Positions 1-5,740 of a DNA stretch of 5,740 nt are shown here, piece by piece. The position numbers and the translations under genes were made by a program. The DNA comes from Planctomycetota bacterium (GTDB lineage Bacteria > Planctomycetota > UBA1135 > GCA-002686595), in NCBI GenBank assembly GCA_029212955.1, contig JARGOW010000274.1, positions 1 to 5,740 of the forward strand, in the 5' to 3' direction. A model generated the notes under the pieces. It made no database searches. It was not told the DNA's origin and worked only from the letters and a program-made list of their open reading frames with translations. Position 1 is the stretch's first letter; the number at the start of each line of letters is the position of its first letter.

Positions 1-2173
1 GCAAAGCCTCGGAGCGAGGCACGTCCAATAAGTGCGCGAGCGAATGGTCGTGGAGCGCGCGATGCTGGCTACGGGTGAGTCCTCGGGCCGCCGCCGGGTC
101 GATGGTCAAGGCCATCTGCAGGGCCTGCTCGCGGGCCTCCACAAACCGGGCGGATTCCGCGGAAGCCTGCACCCATGCGAGGGCGGCTTCCACGATCAGG
201 CGACCCCCTTCGGGACCAGCCAAGGTTTGGTAGGTACGCGCCAGGTGCGGCAACTCCACTTCCTCGGAGATCACCCAGACCGCGGCCACTGGCTTTTTCA
301 AGTGTTCCACGAGCAGGTCCGGCCTGGGCGTGGCTTCCGCGATGGGAATGATCAAGTCCATCAACCCTCCACGCACATCCTGGGAAGTTTCACTTTCCAG
401 GAGTCCCAAAAGGACCGACAACACCCGGCCTTGCCCGGCTTCCATGGCTGAGATGCGATCGAGCAACAGGGTGCTACTCGCGATCGCGACCGCCTGGGCC
501 CGCAAGTCCACATCGCTATGACCCATGTCGCGCAACAAATTTCCGATCAACCCTGCCCCATCCAGGTCACTCCAATTCAAGCGCTCCACGCCGGCCAAAG
601 CCAGGGGATAGGCTGCGCGACGCAGATTGGCTGAGGTTTCCAGGGAGGACAGCATCCGAAGGGTTTGCTGCATGGCGGACAGATCCTGGGGCCAGCCGGC
701 CAAGGCTTCCGCGGCCACCAGCCGAACCCGTTCCGGCTCGGAGGGGTCCGACATCAGTCGCAGCACAAGTGCTCCCGCCCGCCGCTGGGGTTCCGATGAA
801 ATGGCAAACCCATTGAGCTTGGTTTGAACGCGACTCCAAGCGCGCAGGGTCAAGATCGTCGTATCCCGATCCAACCGCAAAACCGGATCCCAAAGAGACT
901 CCAGCAGCTGGCAAGCACTGGCCCCGTCGGAAACCGCCACCTCGCGCCCCTCCTCTCCCTCGGGTCGGGGCAACCGGTCAAAGGCCGACAGCAGCGAAGG
1001 CACCAGCGCGATAGGGGCTCCATTCGCGCAGCTTTGCAGGGTACCGCGCAGATCCTGAACCGCCTGGCTATTGGGACCTGCGGCTAAAGCTAGATCCAAA
1101 AGGCCCTGCAGCATGGCATCGGACACGTCAGGATTGGATTCGCGCAATACGGAGACGGCCAAGCTTTGGCGCACATTCGAAGGCGAAAGGGTTTGCTCTC
1201 CCACAGCTCGAATCAAACGCTCCACCGCCTTAGCGCGCAGGGCGGGATCGGGGTGCCGAAGGAGGGCTTGCCCCGATTCGGGCAGGGCCTCAAGCAACTC
1301 CAAGGCCAGTTTGGATTCCCGACGTGCCCCTTCCGCAAAAGCCACGCGGAAGGGATCCGCTTGACCGGCCGGGGGTTTGGGGAATTCGAGGAAATCCTCG
1401 CGCGTTCCGAACCACACCCCGTAAAGCTGAAAGAGACAAAGTTGGGCTTCCGCGTGGACCCACCTTGCCCCGCGGTCGGGGTGCTCCATCTGCCTGTCCT
1501 CCGGGTCCGCCCCCGCCAGCAGCAGATGGGACGCCACCAGATCAGAGAATTCCTCCAGCTGCAGGCCAGCCACCACATTGATGGCTGCCAGGGCCCCCTG
1601 ACCATCGAGCGGCGTGTTCGTTCCCTCCGGAGAATGGCCACCAAAGGAAAGCGCGCCACTCAAGAGGCTTTTCCAAGCGCCCCCTTCCGTCTCGCTGGCC
1701 AAGCCCTTGGACACAATGCCCAAGGCTCGCGCGCTCAGTTGGATGCGGCGGTCCCGGCCTGAAAGCGTCAACCCCGGACTGGGTGTGGAGCCGGCACATA
1801 GTAGGAGGGCACGGCGCGCCGGATCCCCCATCTCCTCCACCCAGACCCCAGCCGTTCGTTCAAATTCACCATCGCCAAGGGATTCCAACCGGCGCTGGAT
1901 CGACCAAGCATCCTGGGCTGGGAGGCTCCTGTGCCGCGCCGCTCCGGCGAATACCCGATGGGCCCTGGCTGCGGCAGGTGAAGCCAGCACCTGCTCTGCT
2001 CCGTGAATCGTGGGACCACCGGTGGGATCCATCGGGGGGGAGGCTCCGGCGTGGGAAGCTCCTAGCCACGGCAGGACAACAAAACACGAGATGGCCAGCA
2101 AAGCGCTGCTACCGGCCGAATTCCTGTTTTTTGTTCCTTCTTTCAATCGGTTGTGAATCGTATCACGGAGCAC
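1..2173 (-). CDS. Exported HEAT-like repeat protein, 3' end beyond the left edge
   Basis: The minus-strand frame stays open from an in-frame TAA at 2182-2180 to the left edge, giving at least 724 residues from a GTG at 2173. With that start, residues 1-23 are basic (R3, R9, K11, K15, R17), residues 24-39 are hydrophobic, and an A-G-A at 42-44 could be a signal peptidase I site, so export is likely. The first ATG, residue 48, would lose this signal; a TTG at 2146 is an alternative start. After an Ala-rich stretch come amphipathic helical units rich in Leu/Ala/Arg with the HEAT/ARM-like D-P-x-x-R pattern: HPDPALRAKAVERL near 307, DPSEPERVRLVAAEAL near 476, SDVDLRAQAVAIA near 553 and SQDVRGGLMDLI near 597. 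No catalytic motif was seen; the middle region has a WFGTREDFLEFP segment at 254-265. Such arrays usually act as protein-binding scaffolds. The partner and function are unknown. There is no Shine-Dalgarno at the start; eight A residues precede the GTG. Confidence 0.85.
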   Translation of the reverse strand, partial: MLRDTIHNRLKEGTKNRNSAGSSALLAISCFVVLPWLGASHAGASPPMDPTGGPTIHGAEQVLASPAAARAHRVFAGAARHRSLPAQDAWSIQRRLESLGDGEFERTAGVWVEEMGDPARRALLLCAGSTPSPGLTLSGRDRRIQLSARALGIVSKGLASETEGGAWKSLLSGALSFGGHSPEGTNTPLDGQGALAAINVVAGLQLEEFSDLVASHLLLAGADPEDRQMEHPDRGARWVHAEAQLCLFQLYGVWFGTREDFLEFPKPPAGQADPFRVAFAEGARRESKLALELLEALPESGQALLRHPDPALRAKAVERLIRAVGEQTLSPSNVRQSLAVSVLRESNPDVSDAMLQGLLDLALAAGPNSQAVQDLRGTLQSCANGAPIALVPSLLSAFDRLPRPEGEEGREVAVSDGASACQLLESLWDPVLRLDRDTTILTLRAWSRVQTKLNGFAISSEPQRRAGALVLRLMSDPSEPERVRLVAAEALAGWPQDLSAMQQTLRMLSSLETSANLRRAAYPLALAGVERLNWSDLDGAGLIGNLLRDMGHSDVDLRAQAVAIASSTLLLDRISAMEAGQGRVLSVLLGLLESETSQDVRGGLMDLIIPIAEATPRPDLLVEHLKKPVAAVWVISEEVELPHLARTYQTLAGPEGGRLIVEAALAWVQASAESARFVEAREQALQMALTIDPAAARGLTRSQHRALHDHSLAHLLDVPRSEAL

Positions 2174-2193
2174 TTTTTTTTAGGCGCCCCAAA

Positions 2194-2222
2194 ATCATAA
2201 AGGGATCACGAAGAGCCACGAA
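2194..2222 (-). promoter_or_regulatory. Possible promoter of the HEAT-repeat gene
   Basis: On the minus strand TATGAT (2199-2194) matches five of six bases of a -10 box and would start transcription about 15 bases before the GTG at 2173. The -35 region instead has two copies of TTCGTG, at 2222-2217 and 2212-2207, exactly 10 bases apart and so on the same helix face. The hexamer 17 bases upstream of the -10 box (TTCGTG, 2222-2217) is a poor match to TTGACA, so an activator or an alternative sigma factor would be needed if this is a promoter. Confidence 0.25.
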
Positions 2223-2224
2223 CG

Positions 2225-2263
2225 GGCCCCACTTCTTGGATCGGACTTTCGCAAGGCCCCACT
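2225..2263. repeat. Pair of 9-base direct repeats 30 bases apart
   Basis: GGCCCCACT occurs at 2225-2233 and again at 2255-2263, a period of 30 bases or close to three helical turns. The pair lies immediately upstream of the possible -35 region of the HEAT-repeat gene. It could bind an activator; two copies of a GC-rich nonamer could also be coincidence. Confidence 0.35.
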
Positions 2264-2379
2264 GAACCCGAGCATGGATTCAGGGGGAGTGGGCGAGCAC
2301 TCCATCCCCGGAGTGGGCTTCCGGGAAAAGGTTGCCACCGATCCCTACGGTCGAACCTGCAATTCGTTGGCGCGGATCT

Positions 2380-2400
2380 GCCCGATGCCCTCCCTCGGGC
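2380..2400 (-). terminator. Weak hairpin just after the aroDEK stop codon
   Basis: GCCCGA and TCGGGC form a 6-bp inverted repeat around a 9-base loop, starting 9 bases after the TGA of aroDEK. A second weak inverted repeat, CACTCC/GGAGTG with a 6-base loop, lies further downstream at 2298-2315. Neither is followed by a T-run in the direction of transcription, so they are not classical intrinsic terminators. They could slow polymerase or protect the 3' end, or be chance structure in GC-rich DNA. Confidence 0.2.
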
Positions 2401-2409
2401 CCCAGGCTT

Positions 2410-4557
2410 TCAACTCACGGGGCGAGATGAACGGGAAGTTAGCGTGCGCAGCAAATCCTGGGGCACGACCCCCTCCGGTGCCTGATTCCCCGAGAGCGCT
2501 ATTTGAGCCAATCCCCCATATAAGCCGACGCGGCGGGCATATACCGCGGGCACCTCCGCAATGGGTCCAGCCCCCGTCAATCCCGGACGATCCCCCAATT
2601 CCATTTGGAGCCGGGCTTGAATCTCCGACGGTTTCAGATCGATCCAAATGCAAAGGGCGCGCTCCGCGAGCCAGCCACGGCAGACGGCGGACTCCACCAC
2701 CCCACCCCCGGTAGCGATCACCAAGGGCCCCTCGAATTCCAGCAAGCGGCCCAACACTTCCTGCTCCAACCGGCGGAATTCCGAGAGCCCCACGCCCTTC
2801 AAGATCTGCCCGGCGGTCGCCCAGGCTGTATCCGGATGGCTGGCCCCATAGGAGCGAGCCAGCTCCAGATCCGCGTCCACGAATTCGGATCCCAGCTCCG
2901 CTGCCAGTGCGCGACCTAAGGTGGACTTGCCCACGGCGCGCATGCCAATGAGGACCAGGGGTCCATCGATCGGAAGTGCCTCTGAAACAAACCTGCGGCC
3001 CAAAGCACCTTCGAGGGCCGAACCCATGGTCCCCAGCCCGGGTTCGACTCCGGTCAGGCTGCGGAATTGCTCCTCCGCCTGGGCCAGAAACCAACCCCGC
3101 CCCCCAACCGTGCTCGCACCCTGGATCTTGGCCGCCCATTGCAACGGGGTCTCCCTGGGATGATAGACCGCATCGAGAACCAGGGTTCCAGCTCCAATGG
3201 CCTGGGGCGGCAAGGGCGTACCTCGCCCGGCCCAACCCAACGGCGTGGTTTGAAGGACCACCTGGTGCGCACCGGGTTCCACCTCCCACGGCGCAAGTGA
3301 CTGTCCCCCAAATTCCCCGGTCCAAGCGCTTCCGGATTCTGGCCTACGCGTACACACATCCACCTGGAGCCCGAGCTCCACGCAGGCCGCCCGGGCCGCC
3401 CGCGCCGCTCCGCCCGACCCTATGATTAGGGCCTTGAGCCCGGCCATGAGCGCAGGCAAACCATGGGCCGCCCGGTGGGAGGACCAGCCCAATTCCAGGG
3501 CCCTCTGGACTCCCACCACGTCGGTATTGTGGGCCCACCACCCACCGTCCCGGCGCACCAGGGTGTTGGCGGCGCCCACGGCATCGGCCAATTCGCTGGA
3601 GGAATCGCAGGATTCAAGGGCGCGAGCCTTGAAGGGCGCGGTCACCGCAAAGCCCTGGAATCCGAAGCGTGTGGCAGCTTGCATCCAAATCTCCCAATCC
3701 CTATCCAATCCAGCTTCGTCCACTCGAGCATCCCCCGGATCACGATCACGGGTCGTGGGATCGATGGCCAAGAAGGTTGTGTTCTCGCCAAATTCACGGA
3801 GCGCTGCCCCGTGGACTTCCGGTGACAGCGAGTGCCCGATGGGATGGCCCAACACCGCGCAAAAACGGGGCTCGGGTCCGACCTCGGGTAGGTTCATCGC
3901 CCGAACGTCCTCCAGCTGCAGTTGTCCCTTGGCCGCGGACTTCCAGGGTCCACCACCCGATCCAAGGGGCGCCACGTACATCCATGGATCGCCCAGGGCA
4001 CGGGCGATCAAGCGCGTGAATCCAACCCGCTCTCCCATGCAAAACAGCACCCGCCCCACCGGGTGTGGCGGGAGTCCACGTCCCCACTCCATGACCTGCA
4101 GGCCCTGCACCGCCGTTTCCGCAGCCACCACGAATTTGATTCGGTCCCCGGGCAGTGTGCTACCGAGCAACCGAGAATAGGCCACTTTCCAGCCCCCATC
4201 CCAGGGCCCGGTCACATGCATCGAGACGATCCGGGAACACCCCCGCGGCAGATTCGTGCAGTCCTCGGCCAAGCGATAGTCCACATCCACATATCGCGCC
4301 CCCCAACCTGCGGCCGCACGCAGGATTGAAACGTGGCGCGCTATGGTTCCCGCCACGGTCCCGAGTCCCCCGGGACCATGCAAGGTGACGACAAACGCTT
4401 TGCCTAAGGCCAGTACCGCACGCTCCCACTCCGGGAGATCCCCATCGCGCACATGGTCCAACCTCACCTCCACCAGGTCTGCACGCTCCACGGCCCGCGG
4501 CCCAAACTCCAGGAGTTGGGCGGGATTCTCAGCGAGCAGCGAAACCGTGAGCAACAA
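2410..4557 (-). CDS. Trifunctional AroD-AroE-AroK: 3-dehydroquinate dehydratase / shikimate dehydrogenase / shikimate kinase
   Basis: This 715-residue cytosolic protein carries three full-length enzymes of chorismate synthesis in reaction order. Residues 1-222 are type I dehydroquinase: E30-x-R32, H114 (general base), Schiff-base K141 in IKFVVA, R182 and the Q212 C-terminal loop. Residues 231-525 are NADP shikimate dehydrogenase: GHPIGHSLSP at 237-246, K310 in VTAPFK, N331, N344-T-D346, the nucleotide loop GSGGAARA at 380-387, Y465 in DAVYHPRET and Q493. Residues 529-709 are shikimate kinase: Walker A GMRAVGKST at 538-546, D561 and D563, R595, GGG at 617-619, lid R657 in GDRPGL and R676. All three have near-normal family lengths with short linkers. 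An upstream in-frame TAA at 4566-4564 forces a TTG start (4557, or the adjacent TTG at 4554); the dehydratase fold begins at once, so the N terminus is complete. Odd points are the dehydratase loop at 58-64 lacking the usual Arg and Glu, and an extra segment near 266-288 in the dehydrogenase. The family assignment is secure; activity of the first domain is inferred. Confidence 0.95.
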   Translation of the reverse strand: MLLTVSLLAENPAQLLEFGPRAVERADLVEVRLDHVRDGDLPEWERAVLALGKAFVVTLHGPGGLGTVAGTIARHVSILRAAAGWGARYVDVDYRLAEDCTNLPRGCSRIVSMHVTGPWDGGWKVAYSRLLGSTLPGDRIKFVVAAETAVQGLQVMEWGRGLPPHPVGRVLFCMGERVGFTRLIARALGDPWMYVAPLGSGGGPWKSAAKGQLQLEDVRAMNLPEVGPEPRFCAVLGHPIGHSLSPEVHGAALREFGENTTFLAIDPTTRDRDPGDARVDEAGLDRDWEIWMQAATRFGFQGFAVTAPFKARALESCDSSSELADAVGAANTLVRRDGGWWAHNTDVVGVQRALELGWSSHRAAHGLPALMAGLKALIIGSGGAARAARAACVELGLQVDVCTRRPESGSAWTGEFGGQSLAPWEVEPGAHQVVLQTTPLGWAGRGTPLPPQAIGAGTLVLDAVYHPRETPLQWAAKIQGASTVGGRGWFLAQAEEQFRSLTGVEPGLGTMGSALEGALGRRFVSEALPIDGPLVLIGMRAVGKSTLGRALAAELGSEFVDADLELARSYGASHPDTAWATAGQILKGVGLSEFRRLEQEVLGRLLEFEGPLVIATGGGVVESAVCRGWLAERALCIWIDLKPSEIQARLQMELGDRPGLTGAGPIAEVPAVYARRVGLYGGLAQIALSGNQAPEGVVPQDLLRTLTSRSSRPVS

Positions 4558-4563
4558 TGCGAG

Positions 4564-5511
4564 TTAGCCGTTCGAGCCTTCGTCGAGCAGGTTTTCCATG
4601 CGCTCGCGATCCTCAGCGGAGAGGGTCCCGCGCTTTTGCGCCATATCCAGCATGGCCGGTAGGAATGCGCGATACAGGTCCGCGCCCGCTTCCGGCAGGG
4701 CTTGGAGATGGGCCCGCACCACGTCCACATCCCCCCGGGAACTGGGCCCGGTCAACGCTTCGCGGGGCTCCACCCCACTCAGGTGTGTGGCCACGCTGCG
4801 CAACAATTGAATCAAGCCACGGCGGGCCGCATCCCGGTCACCCAGGGCTTGGGTCATGGCGGCCAAGGCCGGTTCAAAGAGCACGCTCAAGCCCCCGGCC
4901 ATGAGCGAAGCCGCCGCGTGATATTCCACGTACTTGCCCGTTTCCACCACCGACGGCAGAACCCATCCGCCCATGTACTCAGCCAATCGTGTTGCGCGCT
5001 CTACGGCCGGGTCGTCCCCGGCCAATGAAAATCCAACCCCGCGGAAAGCGCGGACATCCGCTTTGACACGCAAACTCACAAGGGGGTGCCAGCGACCCAC
5101 CGCGTAACCGGCTGCTTCCAAGGGTGCAAGCACGTCCACACCCAGGGCACCGCTGGCGTGCAATACCACCTGGTCCTTGCGCTGGGCTGGATGTTGGGCC
5201 AATTCCTCAGCGGCCTGGGGCAGGTCCTTGTCCTTCACGGCCAAGACCACCGTGCGAACCGATGCCATGTCCGCGATGGAACCGAGCAAGCAAACCGCTC
5301 CCACCCCTGTGGGTTCCCCGATCGAAGCCTGAACCGAGTCATGCAGGGCCTTGCCCGCGCCAAGCGTGCGAGCCCAAACCTGCACGCAGCCCTCCCCGCC
5401 CACGGCCCGCTGGGCCCAGCTGGCTGCCACGGCGTGGGCCAAAGCTCCCGCTCCTACGATGCCGAGTGGTCCCCGGTGAACCGAGGGAGGAGTCATTTTG
5501 AGGTGGGACAT
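4564..5511 (-). CDS. Rossmann-like and DUF2520 domain protein, putative NAD(P)-dependent oxidoreductase
   Basis: This 315-residue protein has an N-terminal dinucleotide-binding fold: the glycine-rich loop GIVGAGALAHAVA at 17-29, a strand plus VVLAVKDKDL at 88-97, VVLHASGALG at 115-124 and WHPLVSL at 141-147. From about residue 185 it is helical and matches DUF2520: YHAAASLMAGG at 197-207, and ALTGPSSRGD at 252-261 followed by a conserved-looking tyrosine at 280. Length and motif order match whole family members, so it is intact. The architecture resembles ketopantoate reductase and 6-phosphogluconate dehydrogenase relatives, but the family's substrate is not established as far as I know; in mycobacteria a member precedes panC, which suggests a metabolic dehydrogenase role. 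Here it precedes the shikimate fusion by 6 bases in the same frame, ending in TAA, so co-transcription is very likely. The start is ATG at 5511, with an in-frame ATG at codon 6 as alternative; neither has a clear Shine-Dalgarno. A role in aromatic metabolism is inference from context only. Confidence 0.9.
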   Translation of the reverse strand: MSHLKMTPPSVHRGPLGIVGAGALAHAVAASWAQRAVGGEGCVQVWARTLGAGKALHDSVQASIGEPTGVGAVCLLGSIADMASVRTVVLAVKDKDLPQAAEELAQHPAQRKDQVVLHASGALGVDVLAPLEAAGYAVGRWHPLVSLRVKADVRAFRGVGFSLAGDDPAVERATRLAEYMGGWVLPSVVETGKYVEYHAAASLMAGGLSVLFEPALAAMTQALGDRDAARRGLIQLLRSVATHLSGVEPREALTGPSSRGDVDVVRAHLQALPEAGADLYRAFLPAMLDMAQKRGTLSAEDRERMENLLDEGSNG

Positions 5512-5550
5512 GCGTGGATCGATCGAAAACGAATTGGGAAGGATTCGTGG

Positions 5551-5573
5551 GGGCGCGCCCTTATAGGTAACCT
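5551..5573 (-). promoter_or_regulatory. Possible promoter and operator for the DUF2520-aroDEK operon
   Basis: Read on the minus strand, TATAAG at 5565-5560 matches five of six bases of a sigma-70-type -10 box and lies 49 bases before the ATG at 5511. No good -35 hexamer sits 16-18 bases upstream. The -10 box is flanked by a near-palindrome AGGTTACCT (5573-5565) and followed by a perfect 10-base palindrome GGGCGCGCCC (5560-5551) at the expected start of transcription, a position where a repressor could bind. GC-rich palindromes also arise by chance, so this is tentative. Confidence 0.3.
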
Positions 5574-5637
5574 GTGGGCCCCGCGGACCGTAGGACTTGC
5601 GCCACGTTTTCTCCGTTTCCGCAGGAGATGACCGCGT

Positions 5638-5740
5638 CTATTGCCTTTCCCCGGACAAAAGCGGCCCCCGCCAGTGAAAGCGAGGCGAGAGTCCTTTCCC
5701 TGCTAGGACTCGAAGCAAGTCCGCGAACCAAGCCTTCCCA
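5638..5740 (-). CDS. Possible 3' end of an upstream gene, undecided
   Basis: A minus-strand frame enters from the right edge and ends in TAG at 5640-5638, giving 34 residues with mixed aliphatic, aromatic and basic character (two Trp, two Phe) and the tail LLSGERQ. Its third codon positions are the GC-richest and its second positions the poorest of the three, as expected for coding DNA in a GC-rich genome, but the sample is too short to be decisive. Competing frames are a minus frame ending in TAA at 5563-5561 and a rightward frame from ATG 5628. No family is recognised. If real, it would lie 126 bases upstream of the DUF2520 gene on the same strand. Confidence 0.2.
   Translation of the reverse strand, partial: GKAWFADLLRVLAGKGLSPRFHWRGPLLSGERQ

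Larger units (their letters stand above)
2183..2409. other. Intergenic gap between aroDEK and the HEAT-repeat gene
   Basis: These 227 bases, plus the few before the GTG at 2173, contain no convincing gene; the only small leftward frame with an ATG (2275 to 2195, 26 codons) has no ribosome binding site. The gap holds two short hairpins near the aroDEK stop, two sets of direct repeats and a possible -10 element close to the HEAT gene. This layout fits a separate promoter for the HEAT gene, but no classical terminator with a U-run separates the two units, so read-through transcription is also possible. Confidence 0.6.

Noticed and set aside
1166..1762. Rightward frames of up to about 200 codons over the HEAT-repeat gene
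   Set aside because: The opposite strand has a continuous open frame of over 720 codons with a signal peptide and repeat pattern; the rightward products are low-complexity shadows.
2174..2181. Run of eight T on the plus strand as a terminator tail
   Set aside because: No hairpin of useful strength precedes it on the plus strand and no rightward gene ends there; on the minus strand it is just an A-run before the GTG start.
2195..2275. A 26-codon leftward small frame in the gap before the HEAT gene, as a leader peptide
   Set aside because: It has no ribosome binding site, no run of regulatory codons and no attenuator-like hairpin after it.
2345..3325. A 326-codon leftward frame overlapping the dehydrogenase and kinase parts of aroDEK
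   Set aside because: It is out of frame with a clearly conserved enzyme, its product is dominated by Gly, Arg, Pro and Trp, and it shows no domain. Long shadow frames are common in GC-rich genes.
3422..4180. A 252-codon rightward frame antisense to aroDEK
   Set aside because: Composition is Ser/Pro/Arg/Thr-rich with no recognisable motif, and it lies wholly opposite conserved coding sequence.
5628..5740. A divergent rightward gene beginning at ATG 5628
   Set aside because: AGGAG has no spacing from the ATG, second codon positions are the GC-richest, and only 37 codons are visible. It stays possible but is not supported enough to list.
1..5740. CRISPR array, tRNA or rRNA, insertion sequence or prophage-like content
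   Set aside because: No regularly spaced repeats, cloverleaf-like segments, transposase motifs or terminal inverted repeats were seen by eye.

Overview
The window reads as a three-gene leftward (minus-strand) cluster from a GC-rich bacterium (about 60-65 % GC by eye). In transcription order it holds: (1) a Rossmann-like/DUF2520 protein (5511 to 4564); (2) a 715-residue fusion of three shikimate-pathway enzymes, type I 3-dehydroquinate dehydratase, shikimate dehydrogenase and shikimate kinase (4557 to 2410); and (3) a large exported protein of HEAT-like helical repeats that runs off the left edge (2173 to 1, no stop reached). About 230 bases right of gene 1 hold a possible promoter and no confidently assigned gene.

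How the genes work together: the fusion covers three consecutive steps of aromatic (chorismate) biosynthesis, 3-dehydroquinate to 3-dehydroshikimate to shikimate to shikimate 3-phosphate, with the domains in reaction order from N to C terminus. The DUF2520 gene lies only 6 bases upstream and in the same reading frame, separated by one TAA, so the two are almost certainly co-transcribed and probably translationally coupled. The HEAT-repeat gene follows after a 236-base gap containing weak hairpins, short direct repeats and a possible promoter. It may be an independent unit, and nothing in its sequence ties it to aromatic biosynthesis.

Organism: fused dehydratase-dehydrogenase proteins, exported HEAT-repeat proteins, starts without clear Shine-Dalgarno sequences and TTG/GTG start codons fit a planctomycete or another deep-branching GC-rich Gram-negative lineage. 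This is a weak inference. There is no rRNA, tRNA, mobile element or CRISPR array, and no sign of recent transfer.

The most notable content is the bacterial trifunctional AroD-AroE-AroK protein, whose dehydratase domain has an altered substrate loop, and its near-fusion in frame with the uncharacterised DUF2520 dehydrogenase-like protein.
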